From contig CAZHCA010000019.1 of the NCBI GenBank assembly GCA_964530825.1, positions 19,704 through 83,703 of the forward strand: a stretch of 64,000 nucleotides of DNA, given 5' to 3'. Shown here piece by piece: positions 54,209 through 62,824 of the stretch. Within the stretch, counting starts at the first letter, position 1; every line of letters starts with the position of its first letter. Both the position numbers and the translations under genes were made by a program. The notes under the pieces were generated by a model that was given only the letters and a program-made list of their open reading frames with translations, did not search any database and was not told the DNA's origin. The DNA is from CAZHCA01 sp964530825 (GTDB lineage Bacteria; Bacteroidota; Bacteroidia; Chitinophagales; Saprospiraceae).

Positions 54209-55756
54209 ATGGATCGCTATTTTTTGTTGTTATTGCTTTGCCTTGGAGGATTTGCCTGTAACAAAATTAACCAGATTGACGATGTCGAAGATGTGGATTA
54301 CGAGGCACAATTTGCCATACCTTTGATCAACACCCAGTTCACAATGCAACAAGCATTGGACGAATTCGACGAGCTGGCAACAATCATAATCGACGAAGAT
54401 GGGCTGATCCGGCTACGCTACCGAGGTGATGTGCTGACCCAGACCAGCGAGGAGGTTTTTGAAGAAATAAATGCATCGATTCCACCCGTCATTCCGGTAC
54501 TCGATCAGAATATGATGCTGCCAATTGAGTTTCCGGAAGACATCGAACTCGATCAGATTTTGCTGGGTTCGGGCACTTTCGCCTATCGGTTTGAAAACGA
54601 CCAGAATGTGCCGCTGGATGTCACCTTCACCCTTCCGGAGATTACCGCCGGTGGAGAAGCATTAACCTTTACCCATACGATTGCGGCCCATTCCGGACAG
54701 GGGCCACGTCCGTTTGTAAGCACTACCGATATGCCGCTGGATTTGACGGGATATTCAATCGTGCCCAGCGACGGCACCATCAATATCGAGTACCAAGCCC
54801 TCGATCCAATGGGCGAATCGCGCGATCTGGTTAATTTCGTCATTGTTATCGACGATATCACCTTTGGGTACGCCGAAGGTTACCTGGGGCGTCAGGTTTT
54901 TGAAGGAGGCGGCGACACCATTTTCATCGATTTCTTTAATGATGATTTGGTCAATGGCAGTATTTTCTTTGAGGATCCTTCCGTTACCTTCATCATTAGA
55001 AATTCCTTTGGCGTACCTACCGAAGCTATTGTCAATCAATTCGATGTATTTACTGTTGGCGGTGAGGTCTTGCCCATTGAAAGTGAATTGATCGACCAGG
55101 GCATCGATTTTCCTTTTCCCGGTTTAGATATGGTAGGTGCCAGCGTGACCGGAAGGATTCGTTTTGACAACACCAACTCGAACATTGTAGAGGTCATGAG
55201 CGCAGGGCCCACCGGCGTAGCTTATGATGTCGATGCCTTACTTAATCCCGATGAGAATCCCGATATCCGGGGCTTTATTACCGATTCGAGTTTTTACGAA
55301 GTGCAGGTAGAGGTCGACCTGCCGCTATTCGGGCGAACCGAAGGATTTGTCGGTCGCGATTCTTTCGAGTTGAGCTTGGACGATATCGAAAATGCCAAAG
55401 ACGCCGAGCTTAAAATCGTTGCTGAAAATACCTTGCCAATCGATGTCATTCTGCAAGGTTTTTTCTTGGAAACAGGAGGCCAGGTGCTCGACTCTCTTTT
55501 TGCGGATGGTGCAGATCAACTAGTGGAGAGTGCGCCGGTAGACGATAATGGTAACGTCACTGGGATCACGGAAAAAATCACCTTTGTCTCATTCGAGGAA
55601 AATCGTTTTGATAATGTGAAAGCTGCTGACCAGTTCTTATTGATTGTCACCTTTGTCACTGCTCGTAACGGTCAGGAAGCGGTGCGTATCGAAGTGGACC
55701 AGGGGGTGGAAGTGCGGGTTGGCAGTATTCTGACGGTAATTGGAGACGAAGGATAA
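54209..55756 (+). CDS. putative lipoprotein of unknown function
   Basis: 515 residues from the ATG at 54209, which puts a clean lipoprotein signal first (LLLLLCLGGFACNK, lipobox GFAC); the frame also has an earlier ATG at 54173. The rest is acidic and beta-rich, with several domains of alternating strands (PEITAGGEALTFTHTIAAHS, VGASVTGRIRFDNTNSN). No catalytic motif is seen. It resembles large surface lipoproteins of Bacteroidota encoded beside DUF5723 barrel genes. The next gene begins 46 bases later. Confidence 0.75.
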   Translation: MDRYFLLLLLCLGGFACNKINQIDDVEDVDYEAQFAIPLINTQFTMQQALDEFDELATIIIDEDGLIRLRYRGDVLTQTSEEVFEEINASIPPVIPVLDQNMMLPIEFPEDIELDQILLGSGTFAYRFENDQNVPLDVTFTLPEITAGGEALTFTHTIAAHSGQGPRPFVSTTDMPLDLTGYSIVPSDGTINIEYQALDPMGESRDLVNFVIVIDDITFGYAEGYLGRQVFEGGGDTIFIDFFNDDLVNGSIFFEDPSVTFIIRNSFGVPTEAIVNQFDVFTVGGEVLPIESELIDQGIDFPFPGLDMVGASVTGRIRFDNTNSNIVEVMSAGPTGVAYDVDALLNPDENPDIRGFITDSSFYEVQVEVDLPLFGRTEGFVGRDSFELSLDDIENAKDAELKIVAENTLPIDVILQGFFLETGGQVLDSLFADGADQLVESAPVDDNGNVTGITEKITFVSFEENRFDNVKAADQFLLIVTFVTARNGQEAVRIEVDQGVEVRVGSILTVIGDEG

Positions 55757-55802
55757 GGCTGGTATTGTTTTCATCATTTCATCACGCCTAATTTTCCAAA
55801 GC

Positions 55803-57227
55803 ATGATCGATCCTTATTCTTTTCGCCTGTCCTTTAGGGTTGTTCTTTTGTTCGGTATTTTATTGCTGAATACATCGGTAATGACCGCGCAACTGGATTT
55901 AACTACTCATTTTCTGGAAGGGGTATACCAGCGGAACCGGTCTAATCCGGCATTGTTACCCAACCACAATGTAGTGGTCCAGCTGCCGGGGATTTTCAAT
56001 AATTTTGGTTCGCGGGGTATTACTTATAACGATCTCATTACCGAGAATGCTGACGGTGAAACCATTTTATCGATTGATCAAGCACTCGAGGGGTTAGAGC
56101 CTGATAACTATGTGCGGAACAACTTAGATGTGGAGGCGCTCAGCTTTGGCATTTTCGTAACCCCGAATGTTTTCGTTCAGGCCGGCTACACCGCTCGGGG
56201 CAATGCTTACTTTTTATTCCCAAAGGAACTGCCCTCTCTAGTTTGGAACGGCAATGCACAATACATTGGACAAGAAGTAGAGGTAGCGCCGGATGTGCTC
56301 ACTAACGTCTACCACGAAATACAACTCGGTGCAGCCGTAAAAGTAAACGAAAATTTCACCGTTGGCGGTCGCTTCAAGATTTTAAACGGCGTTGCCGATA
56401 TCTCGGTAGATCGGAAAAACTTTTCGGTCTTTACGGATGATGATGTTTATCAGATTCGAACCAATGCTGATTTCCAAGTCAGCTCGACCGGAGCTTTAAT
56501 TTACGATGAAGATCTGGAGGATATCGAATTGGATCCTGAAAACGGCAACTTTACCTTTGAAAATATCTGGACTGGGAACAACGGATTCGCAGTAGATTTG
56601 GGCGCTCAGCTTAGGCTGGGCAATCTTGAAATTTCTGCCAGCGTACTTGACCTGGGCAACCTGAACTGGAACGACAATGTTAACAATCTGTCGATTGGTG
56701 GGGTGTTTGAATTCGCAGGTTTGGATGCGTCAGATGCTATTTTGTCAGATTCTTTAGAGATTGGCTCGGTTATCGATAGTCTGGAGGATGCCTTCGATGT
56801 GGTGGAAACCAATGAGACCTATACTACCCGTTTGCCGGTAAAAACGTTCTTGAGTGCCAATTACCATTTTAGTGATTTTTGGAGTGCCGGCGGCTTGCTT
56901 TACCTAGAAGGCTATCGGGGAGCATTTTTCCCTGCTCTGGCCGCAAATGTTCAAGCCGCCCCGTTGCACTGGCTGACTGTCGGCGGCACCTATTCCTGGC
57001 GCTACAACCGGTTTGATAATTTAGGGCTTAACGCTGCGGTTCGTCTTGGTCCGGTCCAGTTGGTGGCTGCTACGGATAACATCATTACGGCCTTTGATCC
57101 AGGAAACGCCAACCATACGAATTTCCGTTTCGGTCTCAATCTAGTTTTCGGCGACCGCCGGGTCGGCCCGAGATCCCGTCGGAATAAGAGCTACCGAAAA
57201 GTGAATGATGCCAACAAATTTTTCTAA
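55803..57227 (+). CDS. DUF5723-family outer-membrane protein
   Basis: 474 residues from the ATG at 55803; an upstream TTG start at 55740 overlaps the preceding gene. Signal peptide about 1-28 (ending VMTAQ). A long run of amphipathic beta strands follows, beginning FLEGVYQRNRSNPALLPNHN and ending LRFGLNLVFGDRRV-type strands, consistent with a porin-like barrel of the DUF5723 type. The function is unknown. It forms a pair with the upstream lipoprotein, a frequent surface-protein arrangement. Confidence 0.75.
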   Translation: MIDPYSFRLSFRVVLLFGILLLNTSVMTAQLDLTTHFLEGVYQRNRSNPALLPNHNVVVQLPGIFNNFGSRGITYNDLITENADGETILSIDQALEGLEPDNYVRNNLDVEALSFGIFVTPNVFVQAGYTARGNAYFLFPKELPSLVWNGNAQYIGQEVEVAPDVLTNVYHEIQLGAAVKVNENFTVGGRFKILNGVADISVDRKNFSVFTDDDVYQIRTNADFQVSSTGALIYDEDLEDIELDPENGNFTFENIWTGNNGFAVDLGAQLRLGNLEISASVLDLGNLNWNDNVNNLSIGGVFEFAGLDASDAILSDSLEIGSVIDSLEDAFDVVETNETYTTRLPVKTFLSANYHFSDFWSAGGLLYLEGYRGAFFPALAANVQAAPLHWLTVGGTYSWRYNRFDNLGLNAAVRLGPVQLVAATDNIITAFDPGNANHTNFRFGLNLVFGDRRVGPRSRRNKSYRKVNDANKFF

Positions 57228-57231
57228 ATGA

Positions 57232-57256
57232 AAAATGCTTCGGCAATTGCCGAAGC
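57232..57256 (-). terminator. terminator after tRNA-Met, possibly bidirectional
   Basis: The perfect 20-base palindrome GCTTCGGCAATTGCCGAAGC (57237-57256) lies 14 bases beyond the tRNA CCA end and is followed on the minus strand by a T-rich run (57235-57231). It also lies ten bases past the stop of the convergent plus-strand gene, so it may serve both. Confidence 0.65.
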
Positions 57257-57270
57257 AAGGAATAATTTCT

Positions 57271-57347
57271 TGGTAGCGTGGGAGAGGCTTGAACTCTCGA
57301 CCTCAGCATTATGAATGCTGCGCTCTAACCAACTGAGCTACCACGCC
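57271..57347 (-). tRNA. tRNA-Met (CAT), elongator type, CCA encoded
   Basis: 77 bases form a cloverleaf: acceptor GGCGTGG/CCACGCT (the first pair is G-U), D-arm GCTCAGTTGGTTAGAGC, anticodon loop TTCATAA with anticodon CAT, T-arm GAGAGTTCAAGCCTCTC, A73 and an encoded CCA. It lacks the three G-C pairs at the bottom of the anticodon stem that mark initiator tRNA. A CAU tRNA that decodes isoleucine after lysidine modification cannot be excluded. Confidence 0.92.
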
Positions 57348-57451
57348 ATGCTATTTTTCTCAGGCGACTGCAAATATATTTCAAAATCGTTTTTGAAGCA
57401 ACTGCTAAATTCAACCTGCATTGATTTTTTATATCAGGAAAGCAAGTATTT

Positions 57452-57832
57452 ATGAATGATGGTAGGGAAAAATTAAGGCCGGAAGTGGCGACGAAAGACA
57501 GCGCAGCGAACCCAGCAGAAGTTTTTCAGAATGATGTATTGCGGCCTATTGCCAAAATGCAGAATGCCCTTCTACTGGAGGTGTATCGTCATTTCCTGAC
57601 TAAGCGCAAGGTGCCTTTTCACCGGATGTCCAAACAAGAGCGGTTGGAATGGATAGGCCAGAGCCTGAGCAAAGACAATCGCTTACGCGGGATGATGCTG
57701 GGTGTCATTATGGGGCAATTCACGCCAGCGGAAATGCGGCTTTTCCTTAAAGTGGAACCAGAAATGCGCCGTAGGGTCATCGGATTGATCACCCAGCGAT
57801 TACAAGATCAGGTTGATCTTTTGCTGGGTTAA
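57452..57832 (+). CDS. conserved small soluble protein of Bacteroidota
   Basis: 126 residues, no signal or membrane segment. The N-terminal 25 residues look disordered; the core is VLRPIAKMQNALLLEVYRHFLTKRKVPFHRMSKQERLEWIGQSL, then KDNRLRGMMLGVIMGQFT and EMRRRVIGLITQRLQDQ. I recall near relatives in many Bacteroidota, sometimes mislabelled glyoxalase, but no function is established. It is flanked by tRNA-Met and by the palindromes at 57850. Confidence 0.72.
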   Translation: MNDGREKLRPEVATKDSAANPAEVFQNDVLRPIAKMQNALLLEVYRHFLTKRKVPFHRMSKQERLEWIGQSLSKDNRLRGMMLGVIMGQFTPAEMRLFLKVEPEMRRRVIGLITQRLQDQVDLLLG

Positions 57833-57849
57833 GCAGAGAGGAGAAAAAG

Positions 57850-57908
57850 GCTGTTAGGGCTATAGCGCTGTCAGCGCTATAGCCCTAACAGCGCTTAAGC
57901 GCTGTTAG
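57850..57908. repeat. overlapping long palindromes (REP/BIME-like) next to a RAYT gene
   Basis: Two perfect palindromes overlap. The first has 21-bp arms (57850-57870 and 57872-57892) around a single central T. The second is a 24-base uninterrupted palindrome (57885-57908). Both share the core AGCGCT and the segment CTAACAGCGC, so three arm copies can pair in alternative ways. They lie 98 bases upstream of the transposase ATG and 18 bases past the preceding gene's stop. This is the expected setting for REP elements mobilised by a RAYT. Confidence 0.75.
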
Positions 57909-58005
57909 CTCTTGCATCCCATTTTAAAAATCCCCATCTTTATTTTTCCAATCTCTTTTACTTCTTTTGCAAGTTCCCTTATAGTTGAATCCAATAACTA
58001 ATACT

Positions 58006-58695
58006 ATGCGTTCAAAGTATTTGCAACCTTTGCACAGTGGTTGTATGTATCACGTGTACAACCGGGGGAATAACAAGGAGAAAATTTTTCTGGAGCCGAC
58101 CAATTACCAATATTTTTTGAGTAAAGTGCAAGAGTACATTGCACCAATTGCTTCGGTGTACGCCTATTGCCTGATGCCCAATCATTTTCATCTATTAATT
58201 CGTTTTAAGGGTTATCCAGCGATGGTGCGTGCTTTTCCCGAAAAATTTCCTACCGGTTATCAGGTAGAACGGGCAATCGATGCTTACACAGCTGAGCATA
58301 CAGCATTCGAAAAAAAAGTATCAACCTTGCTTTCCCGCCAGTTTGCCAATTTATTCAGTACTTATACTATGGCTTTTAATCGCCGGTACGAGCGGTCGGG
58401 TAAGCTGTTTTCTTTACCCTTTCGGCGCATCCGGGTCTGGGAGCCGGCCTACGCTCGTCAATTGATACTCTACCTGCACCGCAACCCCATTCACCATGGC
58501 TGGGTGCAGCACTACCCGGATTGGCCTTACTCCTCCTTCTTGCCGCTCCTAAAGCCAATAATCCACGACCATTGGCTGGCCGCGGTGGTGCCTACGTTCT
58601 TCGATGATCCATCGGATTTTATCCAGGCACATCGCGATTACCAGTCTATAGGAAGCGACTTGCCTGCCCGCTTTTTACTGGAAGCAACGGCTTAG
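58006..58695 (+). CDS. REP-associated tyrosine transposase (RAYT, Y1/IS200-like)
   Basis: 229 residues from the ATG at 58006; a TTG at 57985 adds seven residues. The Y1-transposase features are CMYHVYNRGNN at the N-terminus, the HUH metal motif in YCLMPNHFHLLI (His60, His62), RRYERSGKLFSLPF, and the C-terminal YLHRNPIHHGWVQHYPDWPYSSF typical of RAYTs. Such enzymes nick and join single-stranded REP hairpins and are domesticated single-copy genes rather than selfish insertion sequences. No terminal repeats flank the gene, but palindromes lie just upstream. Confidence 0.88.
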   Translation: MRSKYLQPLHSGCMYHVYNRGNNKEKIFLEPTNYQYFLSKVQEYIAPIASVYAYCLMPNHFHLLIRFKGYPAMVRAFPEKFPTGYQVERAIDAYTAEHTAFEKKVSTLLSRQFANLFSTYTMAFNRRYERSGKLFSLPFRRIRVWEPAYARQLILYLHRNPIHHGWVQHYPDWPYSSFLPLLKPIIHDHWLAAVVPTFFDDPSDFIQAHRDYQSIGSDLPARFLLEATA

Positions 58696-58756
58696 CGTAA
58701 CCAACTTTTCTTATTTTCCCGCCTGCTTTGCCACGTCTAGTAAAAGATCTACTATT

Positions 58757-60241
58757 ATGGAAGAGTATGGCTTCCTTTCCTTGTTGCCTCCTGTATTGGC
58801 GATTTTCTTAGCGATCCTGACCCGTCAGGTATTCGTATCCCTCTTAGTAGGGATATGGTTAGGCTGGTTTATTATCTATGACTACCATTGGTTGGGCGGT
58901 ACGATGGCAAGTGTGCAGGCACTAGTCGATGTCTTTAAGGACCCGGGTAATACGCGGACGATCATGTTTTGCGCGCTGGTAGGCGCTTTGATTGTCTTTA
59001 TTCAACGGTCGGGAGGTGTGGAAGGCTTCATCCAGCATATCCACCGGATCTTAGAAAAATTCGAACGACGCCAATCGGGTAGTAATCGCGTTCTTATCCA
59101 GTTCTTTGCCTGGTTAACCGGTGTTATCCTTTTTGTCGAGTCGAGCATATCGGTGCTCACGGTTGGTGCTTTATACCGGCCCATGTTTGACCACCTGCGC
59201 ATTTCCCGGGAAAAACTGGCTTATCTGGCAGATTCCAGTTCAGCACCTTCCAGTATTCTTATTCCACTGAATGGTTGGGGAGCGTTCATTATGACCCTTC
59301 TGGTTGCCCAGGATATTGAAGATCCTTTTGCTGCACTGCTCAAAGCGGTCTCCTATAATTTTTACCCCATGCTTGCCTTAGGGTTAGGGTTAATCCTCAT
59401 CTTTACCGGGTGGGAGTTCGGGCCGATGGCGGCAGCGGAAAAACGGGTGCGCAACTCCGGCCAGTTACTATCGGAAGGAGCCCAGCCAGTGATTTCCGAA
59501 GAACTGACCGGCCTGTCGCCCGACGATGAACTCCGGCCTAAGGCTTATAATATGATACTGCCCATTCTGGTTATGGTGCTCATGATGCCGGTCATGTTGG
59601 CTTACACGGGGTGGACTTCCGCTTTAGAACAACGACCCGGGTCGGGATGGGCCGATATCTTTTTTTTCTCCATCGGGCAGGGCTCCGGGACCACTGCCGT
59701 TTTGATCGCCGTGCTTACCGCCATTTTGTTTACCATGATCTTCTACCGTATACAGGGCTTATTTCGCATCAAAGCCCTCATCGACATGGTACTCCAGGGC
59801 ATTGGTGGCATGATGCCGCTGGCGCTACTCATGCTGATGGCCTTTGCAATTGGAGATGTCTGCGGCGTTATGGAAACCGGGCCTTTTGTGGCCGACCTGG
59901 CGCAGACCTGGCTTACACCCGGTTTCGTTCCTTTGGTGGTTTTCCTGGTCAGTTGCTTTATCGCTTTTTCTACGGGGACTTCCTGGGGGACTTTTGCTAT
60001 CATGATAGCTATCGCCGTACCCATGGCTTACCAAATGGAGGCCAACGTATACCTAACCATTGCAGCTGCTCTGGGGGGCGGTGTATTTGGTGACCATTGC
60101 TCTCCCATTTCTGATACGACCATCCTTTCTTCTATGGCCTCGGCAACCGACCATATCGACCACGTCAAAACGCAACTGCCTTATGCATTAATTGCGGGGA
60201 CTATCACTGCCTTGGCTTATTTTCTGATGGGGTTGTGGTAA
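58757..60241 (+). CDS. NhaC-family Na+/H+ antiporter
   Basis: 494 residues with about eleven to twelve membrane segments. The NhaC/MleN pattern includes FVESSISVLTVGALYRP, LADSSSAPSSILIPLNGWGAF, STGTSWGTFAIMIAIAVP and GGGVFGDHCSPISDTTILSS. Members exchange Na+ for H+, or malate-H+ for Na+-lactate in MleN; this one's substrate is not fixed by sequence. The next gene begins 38 bases downstream. Confidence 0.9.
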   Translation: MEEYGFLSLLPPVLAIFLAILTRQVFVSLLVGIWLGWFIIYDYHWLGGTMASVQALVDVFKDPGNTRTIMFCALVGALIVFIQRSGGVEGFIQHIHRILEKFERRQSGSNRVLIQFFAWLTGVILFVESSISVLTVGALYRPMFDHLRISREKLAYLADSSSAPSSILIPLNGWGAFIMTLLVAQDIEDPFAALLKAVSYNFYPMLALGLGLILIFTGWEFGPMAAAEKRVRNSGQLLSEGAQPVISEELTGLSPDDELRPKAYNMILPILVMVLMMPVMLAYTGWTSALEQRPGSGWADIFFFSIGQGSGTTAVLIAVLTAILFTMIFYRIQGLFRIKALIDMVLQGIGGMMPLALLMLMAFAIGDVCGVMETGPFVADLAQTWLTPGFVPLVVFLVSCFIAFSTGTSWGTFAIMIAIAVPMAYQMEANVYLTIAAALGGGVFGDHCSPISDTTILSSMASATDHIDHVKTQLPYALIAGTITALAYFLMGLW

Positions 60242-60279
60242 ATTACCGAGCTTCTTACCTTGACTTTAAAATCACCTTC

Positions 60280-61296
60280 ATGCAACGGTTCCTCCTGATC
60301 CAAACGGCTTTTTTGGGAGATGTGGTACTGGCTACCGCTTTGGCGGAAAAATTGCACGACCATTACCCCGGTGCCACCATCGACTTTCTGGTGCGAAAAG
60401 GCAATGAGGGCCTTTTATCCAGCCATCCTTTTCTCGGCAAGGTATTGGTGTTCGATAAAAAAGAAAAAACCCGCAGTCTGCGGCAGCTTTTGCGAACCGT
60501 TCGCGCTCGCCGCTATGACGTGGTGGTAAACGTGCAACGCTTTTTTAGCAGCGGGCTGATCGCTGTACTTTCCAATGCGCGCCAAATCATTGGGTTCGAT
60601 AAAAATCCTCTCTCTTTTGGCTTTACACATCGCATCCCCCATCACATCGACCACCAGTCCGACAACCCGCCGCACGAGGTATTCCGTAATCTGCGTCTGA
60701 TCGAACATCTGACCGATGATTCGCTCGTCCGACCTCGATTGTACCCCCCGGAAAAGTCTTATCAAAAAGTTGCCCGCGATCACCCCTACGTTTGTTTGGC
60801 GCCCACTTCTGTCTGGTATACCAAACAGTGGCCGGCCGAAAAATGGATCAGCTTAATCGACCAAATCGACACAAAACTCGAGGTCATACTCATTGGTGGC
60901 CCGGCCGACAGAGCGGCTTGTGAAGACTTGAAAACCCAAACCCACCATCCGTGGGTCAATAATCTGGCAGGAGAACTGAACCTGCTGGACTCAGCCGCAC
61001 TAATGGAAAATGCTGTAATGAACTTTGCCAATGATTCCGCACCGGTACACCTGGCTAGTGCCGTCAATGCACCGATTACTGAAATCTATTGCTCGACTGT
61101 CCCGGCTTTCGGGTTTACTCCGCTATCTGATAGAAGCCGAGTGGTGGAAACTACACTTGATTTAGACTGCCGGCCCTGCGGATTACACGGCCATCGCGCC
61201 TGTCCAGAGGGGCATTTCAAATGTGCTAAAACCATCACCACCGATCAGGTATTGGTTCCGGAGGTGAGCGATTCTCAATCGGGGCGCTTACTCTAA
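60280..61296 (+). CDS. glycosyltransferase family 9 (heptosyltransferase-like)
   Basis: 338 residues from the ATG at 60280 (MQRFLLIQTAFLGDVVLATALAEKL); the frame opens upstream with a GTG overlapping the antiporter stop. GT9 landmarks are FLGDVVLAT, APTSVWYTKQWPAEKWISLI, LIGGPADRAACEDL and FANDSAPVHLASAVNAP (acceptor/donor region). A Cys-rich end (DLDCRPCGLHGHRACPEGHFKC) occurs in many such enzymes. It probably adds a heptose or related sugar to the LPS core on the cytoplasmic face. Confidence 0.9.
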   Translation: MQRFLLIQTAFLGDVVLATALAEKLHDHYPGATIDFLVRKGNEGLLSSHPFLGKVLVFDKKEKTRSLRQLLRTVRARRYDVVVNVQRFFSSGLIAVLSNARQIIGFDKNPLSFGFTHRIPHHIDHQSDNPPHEVFRNLRLIEHLTDDSLVRPRLYPPEKSYQKVARDHPYVCLAPTSVWYTKQWPAEKWISLIDQIDTKLEVILIGGPADRAACEDLKTQTHHPWVNNLAGELNLLDSAALMENAVMNFANDSAPVHLASAVNAPITEIYCSTVPAFGFTPLSDRSRVVETTLDLDCRPCGLHGHRACPEGHFKCAKTITTDQVLVPEVSDSQSGRLL

Positions 61297-61393
61297 AATT
61301 TCGCTAAATTCACCGTGAACAGCGACAGACAGCCGGTCGTAATGACCAGGTAATTTCGCAGTTGGGTCTATTCAATGAATAAAACTGTAAAAC

Positions 61394-62461
61394 ATGATTC
61401 GCCAACAACTCAAAGCTTTGCGTGATGTCTATGGCTTTCCCTGCCTGACTATTGCTTTGCCAACACACCGCACCCACCCGGAGAACAAAAAAGATCCCAT
61501 TGTACTCAAAGAACTGATTAAAACTAGTGAAGGCCGACTCGAGAAAGAAGTTGATAAGCGCGTGGCCCGTGATCTGTTAGAACGGCTACGGGCACTGGCC
61601 GACTCCATAGACCACCAATACAATCTTGATAGTTTACTGCTTTTCGTAGATCAGAAGCGTGCCGAGATGATTCGACTGCCCATCCGTGTGGAGGCACACG
61701 TTACTTTAGATGAAACTTTTCAAACGCGCGATCTCTTCCGAGCGCTCAATCGGCAAGCTAACTACTATGTGCTAAGTTTAAACCAACAAGAAGCCCACCT
61801 GGTCGAAGCTATTGGGCCAGACCGGGTGGAAGCCTTTCAACCGGATGGATTCCCCATGGAAAATAATTTCACCCTGGGTAGCTACGACATGATGGAAGAT
61901 CCCAAAAAGCCTGATCGCTACGTGGCTGAGTTTTTTAACCGGGTTGATAAAGCCGTGCAACAGGAGGTCAAGGATAACCCGCTCCCTGTTCTGGTAGCCG
62001 CTGTAGAGCGAAATTATGCAGTTTACCGGGAAATTGCGGATCGTCCCGAAATGCTGCGTCTTCAATTACTCCCTCAGGATAAAAAAGAGGACTTATCGGC
62101 TTTGGTTCGTCGGGCATGGGATGCTTTTGCCAAAGCACTTCGTCAAGAAAGAATGGAGGCCCTTGCTAAATTGGAAGCAGCTGTTGGACAGAATAGAGTG
62201 TCAAGCGACTTGAATGATATCTGGCAAGCTGTACAACAGGGGCAAGGCGACACCTTATTAGTAGAGGAAGGCTATTTTCAGCCGGTGCGGTTGGTCGATA
62301 ACCGGGTTGAACGAATCGAACAGCGAGACCAGCCCGATGCCATTGATGACCTTGTCGATGAAGTCATCGAGCAAAATATGGCTTTCGGCGGTCAAGTCGT
62401 ATTTCTGGAGGATGGCACACTCGAGCAATTCAATCGCTTGGCCCTTATTCGTCGCTACTAA
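61394..62461 (+). CDS. probable baeRF-family (bacterial eRF1-like) protein
   Basis: 355 residues, soluble and charged. The order of elements, an N-terminal alpha/beta domain (FPCLTIALPTHRTHP...DSLLLFVDQKRAEMIRLP), a middle region (YYVLSLNQQEAHLVEA, ADRPEMLRL-type helix) and a C-terminal segment VVFLEDGTLEQFNRLALIRRY, matches the bacterial archaeo-eukaryotic release-factor (baeRF) families. These are proposed to act in ribosome rescue or translation control. I made the assignment from pattern memory, so it is moderate. The gene stands alone between the GT9 gene and a convergent membrane protein. Confidence 0.6.
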   Translation: MIRQQLKALRDVYGFPCLTIALPTHRTHPENKKDPIVLKELIKTSEGRLEKEVDKRVARDLLERLRALADSIDHQYNLDSLLLFVDQKRAEMIRLPIRVEAHVTLDETFQTRDLFRALNRQANYYVLSLNQQEAHLVEAIGPDRVEAFQPDGFPMENNFTLGSYDMMEDPKKPDRYVAEFFNRVDKAVQQEVKDNPLPVLVAAVERNYAVYREIADRPEMLRLQLLPQDKKEDLSALVRRAWDAFAKALRQERMEALAKLEAAVGQNRVSSDLNDIWQAVQQGQGDTLLVEEGYFQPVRLVDNRVERIEQRDQPDAIDDLVDEVIEQNMAFGGQVVFLEDGTLEQFNRLALIRRY

Positions 62462-62466
62462 ATGGA

Positions 62467-62754
62467 TTAGGCTTTGGGCTGCGGAAACAACCGGCCGATC
62501 AGGCGACCGAAAAAGCGTCCGGTTACAAAACCTAAGAAACCAAGGAAGAGTATAAAGAACGGGGTAGTGTATTCGGCATAGGGAAGTCCTAGGCCGAAGC
62601 TAGCGGCGAAAACTATATTTTCGTAAACTGCAATAGGACCAGCCCAGAAGGGCTCGTCGGGCAGCTTGCCTAAGAGGTGAGCAGGATAGATGAAAAAGAA
62701 AGGACCCAAAAATGCACCTAAATAGGCGCCTAATCTGCCGAGCGTATCGCGCAT
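62467..62754 (-). CDS. small membrane protein of unknown function
   Basis: 95 residues from the ATG at 62754; an in-frame ATG at 62910 would place the start inside the divergent dehydratase gene, so I prefer the shorter form. Two or three hydrophobic segments are visible (YLGAFLGPFFFIYPAHLLG, ENIVFAASFGLGLPYA, FFILFLGFLGFVTGRFF), with a basic tail (GRLIGRLFPQPKA). I do not recognise a family. It ends five bases from the convergent baeRF-like gene's stop. Confidence 0.6.
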   Translation of the reverse strand: MRDTLGRLGAYLGAFLGPFFFIYPAHLLGKLPDEPFWAGPIAVYENIVFAASFGLGLPYAEYTTPFFILFLGFLGFVTGRFFGRLIGRLFPQPKA

Positions 62755-62824
62755 TTCGTTTTTTTCATACAACAGGAAGCTCCTCCGGAGGTTGAATCTG
62801 CCCAAAAGATACCAGCGAAAAAAA

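Noticed and set aside
58006..58695. Active IS200/IS605 insertion sequence
   Set aside because: The C-terminal motif is of the RAYT type, no TnpB is present, and no defined element ends flank the gene.
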